Part shown: piece after piece, positions 1 to 7,499 of the stretch
Numbering within the stretch: the stretch's first letter is position 1
Layout: each line of letters starts with the position of its first letter
Source: Bacilli bacterium
Lineage (GTDB): Bacteria; Bacillota_I; Bacilli_A; RFN20; CAG-826
Length of the DNA: 46,440 bases
Direction of reading: 5' to 3'
Assembly: GCA_024408235.1 (NCBI GenBank)
Contig: JAKSVF010000012.1
Span: 1-46,440, forward strand
The notes under the pieces: model-generated
The model's input: only the letters and a program-made list of their open reading frames with translations
The model's database searches: none
What the model was told of the DNA's origin: nothing
Translations under genes and position numbers: made by a program

Positions 1-2192
1 AGGTTATTTCCGATTCCTTCAGCAGGTGCCGTGAACTTGAATGTGATTGAATCACCAGATTCACCGGTAATGAACTTAAATCCGAAGGCGTCAGTGGTGA
101 TAGACACTGTATCACTCTTGGATACTAAAGCAGTTGAGATAGGCTTAAAGATATCTTTTGCTTTACCATCCCCATCAACAACGGAGTTTGTTAATTGCTT
201 AAAGAGTTCATTTTGATATTCGAACTGATTATAGACATACCAGTTCTCGCCTTTCTTAACCTGGTCAGGCACGAAGGTTAAATCTATGTTTCTCATCGTG
301 AAAGCGAAAGGCAATGCTAAAGCATTTTGGTAGTAGGTGTATGACTCGTCGCCATAACCGATATCAGTTACTTTGCTCCAAGGATAGTTGTCAACAAATA
401 TTGGAGACTGAGGCATATGCATTGAAGAGTTGTCCACCAAGTACTTCATGCCCAGGAACGAGTTAATCGCGGCAGTGGAGCCTGTGTCATATTTCTCGAA
501 GAAGTGATTGAAATGGAAACCGAGTTTAAGCATCTCATACATCGCATCTTCTTTCTCAGAGCTTGAGAAGTGGTTCAATCCGTTATAGCTATAGAAGAGA
601 GGATTGTTGCTTATGGTGTTATGGGTGCCTGGTCTATCAAACAATGTCTCCATACGATACACGCTTGAGTCATATGCTTTAAGTGCATCGATAGCAGGGG
701 CTACGGCTTCATCTGCTAGATATGTTTCATATTTCTCATATTCACCATCATCTAAATTTGTCTTCAATATGCTATATGAACCTCTATATGAGGATAGAGA
801 TGTCATCGCAATTAAGGCGACTCCGAACACGGTCTTAATCGCATACCTAACATAGTTATTCTTAAAGTCAGGCATGAAAATGCATATGGCAGCAAGAACA
901 TCTGAAGTGATGTATATGACAATTGATGGCCAGGATAATTCATAGAAAGCGGCATTGTCGTTGTTGACGTATTTGGTTATCAAATAGACAACAAGAAGCG
1001 ATGCAAAAGGAAGAATTGTACCGAACTTACTGGTGGATTTAACATCCGCTAAAGAGAGACCAGCGAAGTAACATACCAAGAATCCGATCATGAATGTGTA
1101 TCTTCCAGGGAACCATGTTGGCTCACGTCCTCCGTGGAATAAAGCGTTTAGAGTGGTAACGTTACAGACAAAGAAGAATAAGACCGGTAACCCAATTGTG
1201 ATTAACCTTTCTCTAAGCGTGTATTTCTTGTTGAAGAAGAACAATTGGAAGAAGACAAGAGTAACCGCACTAGTGAACATTGAGAAGAACCCAGTGTTAT
1301 GAGTGATATAAATTCCATCAGCGTAATTTCCTTCAAGGAATCCTTCAAAGAATGTGGCAACGCTGGTGAATCTAGGCTCTGGCAAATATAGAGATCCTTT
1401 TGTGCCGCCTAAATGCATGAACGCAGTGAGCCAGAATGGAGATGCTAATAAACCTCCAATAAGCGAGAATATTGCAAACCTTGAAGCAAATGATAAAAGC
1501 TCTTTTTTGGTTTTTAGAGTTGCAGCCGTTTTATAAACAAAGTAGATAACAGCGAATATACAGATTAATGCACCTATATACCACGAAGTCATTAAGGCGT
1601 AAGCAAGGCCTAATGGATATATCCATCTAACTTTGCCTTCGACCAACTTATTCATTCCAAGAATGACAATCGGAAGGATCATGACTCCATCTAGCCACAT
1701 GAAGTTCAAGAGGTAGAGGAATGAATATGAAATCAATGCGTATCCGATTGATGGAACGATAAGTGCCAAAGAGTCTTTCTTAACGGTGAATCTCAAGCAG
1801 AAATACATGAAGAGTCCTGTTAAAGAAATCTTGATTAGAGAAGTGACCGCAAAGAACTGCGGAATCTCAGATGAAGAAACGAATACGACAAAATAGTTAA
1901 ATGGCGAAGCGAGGTAGTAGGAGAAGATGGACATGAAGTCCCCACCAAAAACCTTTGAATGAGTGTAGATGGATGAGACATTACCTAAAAGACACTCCCT
2001 GTAATATCGCATATAAGTGACATACTGAGACTGCATGTCGTACATCATAACCGTCATCGACTTATCGCCGAATGGGGTGAAGTTCATCTTAGTGAACAAC
2101 ACTAGTGCGATGATGAAAGGTATGGCGAAAGAAAGGATGCTACACCCTATCGTGTAGAATTTGTCTTCGTGCTTCTTGAGGAATTCTTTCAT
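1..2192 (-). CDS. yfhO: YfhO-family polytopic membrane protein, C-terminus cut by window edge
   Basis: The reverse strand is open from an ATG at 2192 to the window edge (about 730 codons), so the C-terminus is missing. The protein starts with a short basic segment, then one hydrophobic helix and a large extracellular loop rich in Tyr and Ser. Many more membrane helices follow, up to about residue 460, and then a soluble domain with motifs such as NPLFYSYNGLNHFSS. This layout, and the tract LNFMWLDGVMILPIVILG, match the YfhO family. Members are GT-C-like membrane proteins; in Bacillus and Listeria they work with a GT2 glycosyltransferase to decorate teichoic acids with sugar. No partner GT2 gene is in the window. 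The start has a TATAAT box only 7 nt upstream and no Shine-Dalgarno. Family assignment is fairly firm; the substrate is unknown. Confidence 0.8.
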   Translation of the reverse strand, partial: MKEFLKKHEDKFYTIGCSILSFAIPFIIALVLFTKMNFTPFGDKSMTVMMYDMQSQYVTYMRYYRECLLGNVSSIYTHSKVFGGDFMSIFSYYLASPFNYFVVFVSSSEIPQFFAVTSLIKISLTGLFMYFCLRFTVKKDSLALIVPSIGYALISYSFLYLLNFMWLDGVMILPIVILGMNKLVEGKVRWIYPLGLAYALMTSWYIGALICIFAVIYFVYKTAATLKTKKELLSFASRFAIFSLIGGLLASPFWLTAFMHLGGTKGSLYLPEPRFTSVATFFEGFLEGNYADGIYITHNTGFFSMFTSAVTLVFFQLFFFNKKYTLRERLITIGLPVLFFFVCNVTTLNALFHGGREPTWFPGRYTFMIGFLVCYFAGLSLADVKSTSKFGTILPFASLLVVYLITKYVNNDNAAFYELSWPSIVIYITSDVLAAICIFMPDFKNNYVRYAIKTVFGVALIAMTSLSSYRGSYSILKTNLDDGEYEKYETYLADEAVAPAIDALKAYDSSVYRMETLFDRPGTHNTISNNPLFYSYNGLNHFSSSEKEDAMYEMLKLGFHFNHFFEKYDTGSTAAINSFLGMKYLVDNSSMHMPQSPIFVDNYPWSKVTDIGYGDESYTYYQNALALPFAFTMRNIDLTFVPDQVKKGENWYVYNQFEYQNELFKQLTNSVVDGDGKAKDIFKPISTALVSKSDTVSITTDAFGFKFITGESGDSITFKFTAPAEGIGNN

Positions 2193-2199
2193 GTGACAC

Positions 2200-2205
2200 A
2201 TTATA
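2200..2205 (-). promoter_or_regulatory. -10 box of the yfhO-like gene
   Basis: A perfect TATAAT on the minus strand ends 7 nt before the ATG at 2192. A start site 6-7 nt downstream would fall on or next to the start codon. There is no clear -35 and no ribosome binding site, so a leaderless transcript is inferred. Confidence 0.55.
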
Positions 2206-2210
2206 AGCGG

Positions 2211-2249
2211 GCCCATAAAAAAATAAAATCCCTCGCTAGCAAGGGATTT
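2211..2249 (-). terminator. intrinsic terminator after the deacetylase gene
   Basis: Perfect 8-bp stem AAATCCCT/AGGGATTT (2226-2233 with 2242-2249) with an 8-nt loop. Read on the minus strand it is followed by ATTTTATTTTTTTA. The stem overlaps the stop codon of the deacetylase gene and separates it from the yfhO-like gene. Confidence 0.85.
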
Positions 2250-3123
2250 ATATGCCGTTAGAAGCAACTTCGCTCATGTTTCTGAATTCGAAGCCCTTCT
2301 TTTTTAGGTATTTAATCAGTTTTCTAATCTTGTTCAGGTGCCTTTTGGTGAAGTATCTGAGATACATGTTTCTGATCCAAGATATTTCTTTGATTTTTGG
2401 AAGCTTCTTTTCGCTTATTTCAAACGGGTGGACATAGAAGACAAACGTGTCATGTTGTCTTATATATCTTCTAAACCAATCTCTCATCAAGAAGCCAGGT
2501 ACAAGTCTAAGATAACCGCCTCCTGATACCGGTATTGTTTCTTTGTTTGCCAAAGTTAAAACGGATACGCTGAATTCTGTGATTCCATCTTTCTTATGGA
2601 TGCAGTCGTACACCTTTTCAGCATTGCTTAGATCAAGCTTTCCAACTCCGTATTCTAAAGGGAAATCAAGGAATGACGAATCGTACTTAAAACCCAACTC
2701 TTTTATGATTTCAAGTTTCCTATCCGTGATTCCGAAATTAGGAGCTCTATATCCCTCAACCGGAACACCCAATCTCTTTTCGAGTGCGTCCTTTGCGTGC
2801 TTAATCTCATCTCTAAACTTATCTTCTGCCATGGATAAGACGTTATCATGTGTCCTTCCATGAACTCCGATATCGTGACCGTGTTCTATGGCGTATTTGA
2901 GGAATGGTTCTGTGTAATCTAGAGATGTCTCTAATGTGAAGAATGTTCCTTTGATTCCGAACTCATCTAATAAATCAACATAACGAGTGACATTGTCTTC
3001 ACACGAGAATTCCTCTTTTCTTTCAAGTTTCAACGGCATGAGAAAAGAGACGTCATAAAACGACTCGACATCCATTGTGAAGAAAGCGATCTTCTTATTT
3101 GCTGGCGATGACTTCTTGGACAT
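2248..3123 (-). CDS. polysaccharide deacetylase (NodB fold, carbohydrate esterase family 4-like)
   Basis: 291 residues, no signal peptide visible. NodB-domain motifs are present in order: motif 1 TMDVESFYD (Asp18 as likely base, Glu20), GTFFTLE, the metal-binding GVHGRTH (His88 and His92), RAPNFG (Arg126), and a late FYVHPFEI. The last motif resembles the subgroup of deacetylases associated with exopolysaccharide clusters (DUF3473-like C-terminus). It would remove N- or O-acetyl groups from a glycan. Its start lies 29 bp inside the preceding hydrolase gene, so the two are translationally coupled. The neighbouring YfhO-like protein suggests a role in cell-surface glycan modification, but a cytoplasmic location is also possible because no export signal is seen. 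Confidence 0.85.
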   Translation of the reverse strand: MSKKSSPANKKIAFFTMDVESFYDVSFLMPLKLERKEEFSCEDNVTRYVDLLDEFGIKGTFFTLETSLDYTEPFLKYAIEHGHDIGVHGRTHDNVLSMAEDKFRDEIKHAKDALEKRLGVPVEGYRAPNFGITDRKLEIIKELGFKYDSSFLDFPLEYGVGKLDLSNAEKVYDCIHKKDGITEFSVSVLTLANKETIPVSGGGYLRLVPGFLMRDWFRRYIRQHDTFVFYVHPFEISEKKLPKIKEISWIRNMYLRYFTKRHLNKIRKLIKYLKKKGFEFRNMSEVASNGI

Positions 3124-4063
3124 ACTCTTTTATTGTTGCATCATATTTATCAACATTGTTGATACGAACATGTGAATGAGCGCCTTTATCGAACCAGACA
3201 ATTCTCTTGGTCTTCGAAGGGCAAGACTCATAAATCTTAATTGCTCTTCTAGGTTCAGAGAAAGCGTCTAATCTTGAATGAATCATTAAGATGTTGCCTT
3301 TGTATTTTTTCATCATCTTGCCAGGCGTGAAGAACATAGGATTCTTGCCAGCATAATGTTGAATGATACACATGATTAGGATACAGAACGGGAATACTGG
3401 ACGATGCTCCGCTTTCATGTGGAGCGCGAATGTATCGTAGAAAGATCTATACATACCATCTACGATAATGCCTTCGACATAAGGAGGGCATTTCTTGTCG
3501 CCGACTACATATGCTGATGTAGCGGAACCAATGCAAATGCCGTGCAACAACACTTTCTCATTGCCGTATTTATCGTGTGCCAATCTGATCCATTTAAGGA
3601 CATCTTTATATTCCTTGCAGCCTACACAGTTGAATTTGCCTTCTGACCATCCGTGTGCACGTGGGTCGATAAGCAAAATGTTATAGCCAAGTTCAACGTA
3701 TGGTTTTGTGTAGTAGTAGGAATATCCAACCGTCTCACATCTACCGCCGAGAATCATGACGCATTTCTTTCCACCGAAATCAAAATACTCACCAGCGAGT
3801 TTCAATCCGTCATCGGATGTGATTGTTATCTCTTCACATTTGTCTTTAACGGTTTCAAACCATGCTTGACCTTCTTCCCACATCTGAACTTGTTCTTCAT
3901 TAGTGAGGCATGAGCATTCTCTGTTCCATGTGTTCCTTTCAGAACGCATAAGCTGCATTTTATGCACCTTTATCGCTATTGGTAAAACAGGGAGAACACC
4001 AAACAAGAAAAAGGCGAGTGTTACTCCCGAGATGACTATGATTGCTATTACGTAAGGCTGCAT
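3095..4063 (-). CDS. membrane-anchored alpha/beta hydrolase with Cys nucleophile
   Basis: 322 residues. Residues 4-30 form one N-terminal membrane helix, and the rest is an alpha/beta-hydrolase fold. The strand-turn before the nucleophile elbow and the following Asp and His can be read: LIDPRAHG, the elbow LLHGICIGS, HSRLDAFSEP and GAHSH. The elbow is G-x-C-x-G, so the usual Ser is Cys177; the rest of the triad is probably Asp266 and His296. Serine is usual in the related YqkD/BAAT-like hydrolases, while dienelactone hydrolases use Cys. The start has GAGGA upstream and the gene overlaps the deacetylase by 29 bp. The substrate is unknown; an esterase or thioesterase acting on surface or membrane compounds is a reasonable guess. 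Confidence 0.75.
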   Translation of the reverse strand: MQPYVIAIIVISGVTLAFFLFGVLPVLPIAIKVHKMQLMRSERNTWNRECSCLTNEEQVQMWEEGQAWFETVKDKCEEITITSDDGLKLAGEYFDFGGKKCVMILGGRCETVGYSYYYTKPYVELGYNILLIDPRAHGWSEGKFNCVGCKEYKDVLKWIRLAHDKYGNEKVLLHGICIGSATSAYVVGDKKCPPYVEGIIVDGMYRSFYDTFALHMKAEHRPVFPFCILIMCIIQHYAGKNPMFFTPGKMMKKYKGNILMIHSRLDAFSEPRRAIKIYESCPSKTKRIVWFDKGAHSHVRINNVDKYDATIKEYVQEVIASK

Positions 4064-4098
4064 TGTCTAATCCTCTAATAAAATAACTATTGTTATAC

Positions 4099-4141
4099 TA
4101 CACAAATAATGAACATTTCGGTATACTTTGTTCATTAGGAG
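4099..4141 (+). promoter_or_regulatory. promoter, inverted-repeat operator and RBS of the degV operon
   Basis: -35-like TACACA (4099-4104), 17-bp spacer, -10 TATACT (4122-4127), and AGGAG (4137-4141) 9 nt before the ATG. A perfect 9-bp inverted repeat, TAATGAACA (4107-4115) and TGTTCATTA (4129-4137), brackets the -10 box with a 13-bp gap. This looks like a dimeric repressor site, or a hairpin reaching the edge of the RBS. Confidence 0.55.
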
Positions 4142-4150
4142 CTAATTATT

Positions 4151-5089
4151 ATGTCAAATTTTGCAATAATCTGTGACGTCACATGCGACTTGAGCAAGGA
4201 ACTCCAAGCAAAGTATAACATCCGCGCACTTGACGGACACTATAAAACACCAGATGGAGCGGAACACACAGCAAACTGCGAGTGGGGATCAGAAGAAGCA
4301 GCCATCGCTTTCTATAATGATTTAAAGAAGAACCCAGCAGGTTACACAACTGCACCTTTATCACCAGATGAAGTCAAAGCTGTTCTAGAGGAATACATCG
4401 CTCAGGGAACAACAGATATCTTATGTTTAACAATCTCAACAGGATTATCAGGCACATACAATTTCTTCAATGCCGCTAAGGAAGAAGTCTTGGCAGCACA
4501 TCCAGAAGCAAACATCAAAGTTGTAAACTCACTTAGATACTCAACAGCATTTGGTGCTATCGCAATCAAAGCGTCTCTTTTAAGAGAAGAGGGCAAGTCA
4601 TTCGAAGAAGTCTATGCTTGGGTTGAAGAGAACAAGAACTCATTCCACCAGATGGGATGGTTAGACGATCTTTCATTCTTAGCAAAGAAAGGCCGTATGA
4701 ATAACTTCAAGGCATTCATGGGTCAGTTAATCGGAATCAAACCTTTAGGTGAAATCAACCACAACGGATTAACAACCGTTATCGGCAAGGCTAAGGGTGC
4801 ATCAAAAGCATATGAAGCAATGCTCGCTTACATGGAAAAGACAATCGTCGATCCAAGCAATCAGATCATCTTCATCGCTCAGACAAACAGAAAGAAATTC
4901 GCGGAAGAGTTCAGAGCGTTAGTCGAAGAAAGATTCCATCCAGCAGAAATCATCATGACAGATGTTCACGTCATGAACGGTATCAACATTGGTCCTGGCC
5001 TTATGGCAGCTTATTACTTCGGAAAACCAACATCCGTGAATTTAGTCGAAGAAACTGCTATAATGGATTCAATCTTAGGAACCAAGTAA
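4151..5089 (+). CDS. DegV family fatty-acid-binding protein
   Basis: 312 residues, slightly longer than the usual 280-290. Family hallmarks are the N-terminal AIICDVTCDLS, YTTAPLSPDE, CLTISTGLSGTYN (the lipid head-group Ser/Thr region) and the C-terminal NIGPGLMA. DegV/FakB proteins bind a fatty acid and present it to the kinase FakA, which makes acyl-phosphate for phospholipid synthesis. No fakA gene is in this window. The gene has a clear promoter and AGGAG, and its stop codon is directly followed by the ATG of the next gene, so it heads a three-gene operon ending at the terminator at 5867. Family assignment is firm; the actual ligand is not visible from sequence. Confidence 0.9.
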   Translation: MSNFAIICDVTCDLSKELQAKYNIRALDGHYKTPDGAEHTANCEWGSEEAAIAFYNDLKKNPAGYTTAPLSPDEVKAVLEEYIAQGTTDILCLTISTGLSGTYNFFNAAKEEVLAAHPEANIKVVNSLRYSTAFGAIAIKASLLREEGKSFEEVYAWVEENKNSFHQMGWLDDLSFLAKKGRMNNFKAFMGQLIGIKPLGEINHNGLTTVIGKAKGASKAYEAMLAYMEKTIVDPSNQIIFIAQTNRKKFAEEFRALVEERFHPAEIIMTDVHVMNGINIGPGLMAAYYFGKPTSVNLVEETAIMDSILGTK

Positions 5090-5470
5090 ATGAAATTTTG
5101 CCAATATTGCGGAAGACAAGCTAATGACGACGACAACTTCTGCCAGGGTTGTGGCGCTCGTTTGGTTGACAATGTTCAACCTATAGAAGAAGCCTCCATA
5201 CCAGAGAAAGAAGTAGCGGTTGAGGAACCCGTTAGAAGCGGTGCGCCTCATTGGCTTCTTAAGATGTTGAGTCTTATGTCGTTGCTCCACGGTATTATTG
5301 GTTTAATAATCCCGGGTCTATTCTTCATTGGACTAGGAACTGGTATCGCTTGCCTTGTTTTGGATAAGAAGGGCGAGTTCCGAGCCAAGACCATTACCGG
5401 TGTAGTTTTTAGCTCCATCGGCGCTCTAGTTTGGATAATCATGGAATTGAGCATATTTCTAACTAGGTAA
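5090..5470 (+). CDS. zinc-ribbon membrane protein
   Basis: 126 residues beginning immediately after the degV stop codon (no intergenic base). An N-terminal zinc ribbon has C4-x2-C7 and C18-x2-C21. An acidic linker follows, then two hydrophobic helices at about residues 60-85 and 99-124. Small proteins of this zinc_ribbon_2 plus two-helix type are common in Firmicutes and have no assigned function. The next gene has the same plan, so the two may be a pair or heteromer. Translation probably depends on coupling to degV, because no separate RBS lies between them. Confidence 0.75.
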   Translation: MKFCQYCGRQANDDDNFCQGCGARLVDNVQPIEEASIPEKEVAVEEPVRSGAPHWLLKMLSLMSLLHGIIGLIIPGLFFIGLGTGIACLVLDKKGEFRAKTITGVVFSSIGALVWIIMELSIFLTR

Positions 5471-5476
5471 CAAAAA

Positions 5477-5848
5477 ATGGAGATAAAGACTGCATATTAT
5501 AAATGCCATAAATGCGGCAATGATATTGAATTCAACGCCAAAGTTTGCCCTAACTGCGGGTCGGTAACTAAATATGGTGAAACCCTTATAAACAACGAGA
5601 AAGAAAACGTTCGTGCTCAAAGGGATGCAAGAGGATATTGTCGCGTCGTTCTCATCTGGACATGGTTTGTAACATTGCTTTTACCGCCAGTCGGATTCTT
5701 CGTTGCTATCCGTGGGCTTGTGATGGCAACCTTAGCTAGATATAGAGGCTTCTGGGCATTCATTCTAGCGATCCTTGTGTCCATGGGATTGACGGCATTA
5801 ATCGTAGTGCTCATCGTACTTGGCGCAACGGGTAAACTAAGCCACTAA
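5477..5848 (+). CDS. zinc-ribbon membrane protein, second copy
   Basis: 123 residues. The N-terminal zinc ribbon has C10-x2-C13 and C24-x2-C27 (KCHKCGN and VCPNCGS), followed by a charged linker and two membrane helices at about 55-75 and 90-118 that surround the basic turn ATLARYRG. It starts 6 bp after the previous gene and ends before a strong terminator. The architecture matches the upstream gene but the sequences are not close, so this is an old duplication or a shared design rather than a recent copy. The function is unknown. Confidence 0.7.
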   Translation: MEIKTAYYKCHKCGNDIEFNAKVCPNCGSVTKYGETLINNEKENVRAQRDARGYCRVVLIWTWFVTLLLPPVGFFVAIRGLVMATLARYRGFWAFILAILVSMGLTALIVVLIVLGATGKLSH

Positions 5849-5866
5849 ATAAGCAATTCTACTTTT

Positions 5867-5895
5867 AAGGGAGCAAGTCTCCCTTTTATTTTTGT
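5867..5895 (+). terminator. intrinsic terminator of the degV operon
   Basis: 7-bp perfect stem AAGGGAG/CTCCCTT with loop CAAGT, followed by TTATTTTTG. Confidence 0.85.
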
Positions 5896-5905
5896 TTAGC
5901 GCCTA

Positions 5906-5911
5906 TATAAT
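5906..5911 (+). promoter_or_regulatory. -10 box of the TSUP exporter gene
   Basis: Perfect TATAAT ending 11 nt before the ATG at 5923, with no ribosome binding site between them and no convincing -35. The expected transcript would have a leader of only about 4-5 nt. Confidence 0.5.
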
Positions 5912-5922
5912 GTACTCACTTT

Positions 5923-6813
5923 ATGTCAGGTGCAGCAGAAATTATCGTGTTAATAGTGGTCAGCCTTGTCGCTTCTCTCGGGGCGGGTCTAGGTACCGGT
6001 TTAGCCGGCCTTTCGGCAGCGGCAGTCATTGCTCCTATGCTTGCGACATTCCTCGGCGTGAATACATATGAAGCCGTTGCAATCGCTTTGGCATCGGATA
6101 TTTTAGCAAGTGCGGTATCCGCTTTTGTTTACGCTAAGAACAAAAACATCGACATCAAAAACGGCCTTCTTATGATGGCCTGCGTTCTTGTCTTCTGTGT
6201 AATTGGCACATTCGTTGGACTTTTATTCCCTCAGAAAGCAATGGGTATCTTAAGTATTTTCGGAACAACATTTATCGGTCTTAAGTTCATCATCTTCCCA
6301 GAGAAGGAAGGCAAAGAACCAAAGCAGAGAAGCAAGAAGATGAAAATCATCCTCTCAATCGCTGTAGGATGCATTATCGGTTTCCAATGCGGATTCGTCG
6401 GAATCGGCGGTGGAATGCTTATGTTATTCGCTCTTAATATGCTTTTAGGATATGAATTGAAAAAAGCGGTAGGAACCTCGGTATTCATTATGTCAGTCAC
6501 CGCTTTAACAGGATCTGTTGGTCACTTCGCGTTGATTGGAATCGCTAACTCTGGTGCATCTGTTCCAAGTTGGTTATCTAACGCCATAAGCCAAACTGCA
6601 GGAGCGGGATCGATTGGCATGAAGACATGGCAAGAATGGGCAATCCTTGGCATATGCATTGTATTTACAATGGTGTTTGCTCAAGTCGCCGCAATATTCG
6701 CAAACAAGGTTAATAAGAGAATACAGAATCTCGCAACCGGCATTACCTTAACTGTTCTCGGTGTTGTGATGCTCGTCTTCCAAATCGTTACATTCTTAGC
6801 CGCTAAGGGATAA
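5923..6813 (+). CDS. TSUP (TauE/SafE) family anion exporter
   Basis: 296 residues, about eight membrane helices. The two half-repeats typical of TSUP carriers are visible. The first has GAGLGTGLAGLSAAAVIAPMLA near residue 20. The second has CGFVGIGGGMLML near 155, followed by the conserved KAVGTSVFIM. A basic cytoplasmic loop (KEGKEPKQRSKKMK) separates the halves. Family members move sulfite, sulfoacetate, thiosulfate or other organosulfur anions; the substrate here cannot be told. The gene stands alone between two terminators. The start is set by the N-terminal helix and by a TATAAT box so close that the mRNA is nearly leaderless. Confidence 0.85.
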   Translation: MSGAAEIIVLIVVSLVASLGAGLGTGLAGLSAAAVIAPMLATFLGVNTYEAVAIALASDILASAVSAFVYAKNKNIDIKNGLLMMACVLVFCVIGTFVGLLFPQKAMGILSIFGTTFIGLKFIIFPEKEGKEPKQRSKKMKIILSIAVGCIIGFQCGFVGIGGGMLMLFALNMLLGYELKKAVGTSVFIMSVTALTGSVGHFALIGIANSGASVPSWLSNAISQTAGAGSIGMKTWQEWAILGICIVFTMVFAQVAAIFANKVNKRIQNLATGITLTVLGVVMLVFQIVTFLAAKG

Positions 6814-6829
6814 CCTCAGCGGTTTTTAA
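6799..6829 (+). terminator. intrinsic terminator overlapping the end of the TSUP gene
   Basis: 9-bp stem CCGCTAAGG/CCTCAGCGG with one A-C mismatch and loop GATAA, followed by TTTTT. The 5' arm and loop lie in the last codons and stop codon. Confidence 0.7.
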
Positions 6830-6882
6830 TAGACTATTTTTCGATTTAATCAAGATGAAATAATCGAATTTATCGTACCTTT

Positions 6883-6911
6883 TTGACAAAAATTATTAAT
6901 TTATGCATAAT
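6883..6911 (+). promoter_or_regulatory. promoter of the alkyltransferase-like gene
   Basis: Perfect -35 TTGACA (6883-6888), 17-bp spacer, -10 CATAAT (6906-6911). AAGGGG at 6932-6936 serves as RBS for the ATG at 6948. Confidence 0.8.
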
Positions 6912-6947
6912 ATAGGCAACTAGAAGAGAAAAGGGGATTGTGCATCG

Positions 6948-7442
6948 ATGCTTTTGCGTTATGCCGTGTTTGACACACTTGTCGGAGACGTAACGATTGT
7001 CGGAACCGAAAAAGGGGTTACGAATCTTTTGTTTGGCTCTTTTGATCCTGTCGGCGCTGTCAATGAAGAAACTCTTCCTATTTATGACGCAATCATGGAA
7101 ATAAATCAGTTCTTCTATGGGCAGAGAAAGAAATTCAGCGTCAAGTTAAAAGCGGTGGCATCAACTGAAGCTGAGCTTAAGGTTTGGCAGTATTGCATGA
7201 CTATCCCATTTGGAGAAACTAGAACATTCAGCGATGTCGCAAAAGAAGTTGGCATCTCAGTTGAATTGGTTCAGAGATACCTTGAAAGAAACCCTCTTCC
7301 AATATTCATCCCTTCTCATAGAATCACAGGTCCAAGTGGTGGATTATCCAACTACGTTGGCGGAATTGAAATACAGTCGAAGATTCTGCTTTTAGAGAGT
7401 AGAGTCACTCAGGGCGTATACCAAGCGGGCAATCTAGAGTAA
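6948..7442 (+). CDS. alkyltransferase-like protein, O6-alkylguanine-DNA methyltransferase fold without active Cys
   Basis: 164 residues. The C-terminal half has the DNA-binding core of O6-methylguanine-DNA methyltransferases: IPFGETRTFSDVA, NPLPIFIPSHRI and GGLSNYVGG with a terminal LLLES. The catalytic PCHR is PSHR: the acceptor Cys is Ser123 (codon TCT). The arginine finger of the helix-turn-helix (RAVG in active enzymes) is also absent; the aligned stretch is ELVQRY. It therefore cannot accept alkyl groups in the known way. It resembles ATL proteins, which bind O6-alkylguanine and recruit nucleotide excision repair, but those carry Trp or Ala at this place. The ordinary promoter, good RBS and intact frame argue against a decaying pseudogene. 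A new DNA-lesion sensor is possible. Confidence 0.75.
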   Translation: MLLRYAVFDTLVGDVTIVGTEKGVTNLLFGSFDPVGAVNEETLPIYDAIMEINQFFYGQRKKFSVKLKAVASTEAELKVWQYCMTIPFGETRTFSDVAKEVGISVELVQRYLERNPLPIFIPSHRITGPSGGLSNYVGGIEIQSKILLLESRVTQGVYQAGNLE

Positions 7443-7450
7443 TTAAAAAC

Positions 7451-7482
7451 AGTGGTCACGATGCGTGGCCACTATTTATTTA
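7451..7482. terminator. bidirectional terminator between convergent genes
   Basis: 9-bp stem AGTGGTCAC/GTGGCCACT (one G-T pair), loop GATGC. It is followed by ATTTATTTA on plus and by TGTTTTTAATT on minus, and so serves both the alkyltransferase-like gene and the M18 peptidase gene. Confidence 0.8.
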
Positions 7483-7499
7483 TCGGTTTTCGGATTTAA

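Noticed and set aside
6948..7442. Pseudogene of ogt
   Set aside because: Frame is full length, promoter and RBS are strong, and the conserved core other than the catalytic positions is intact.
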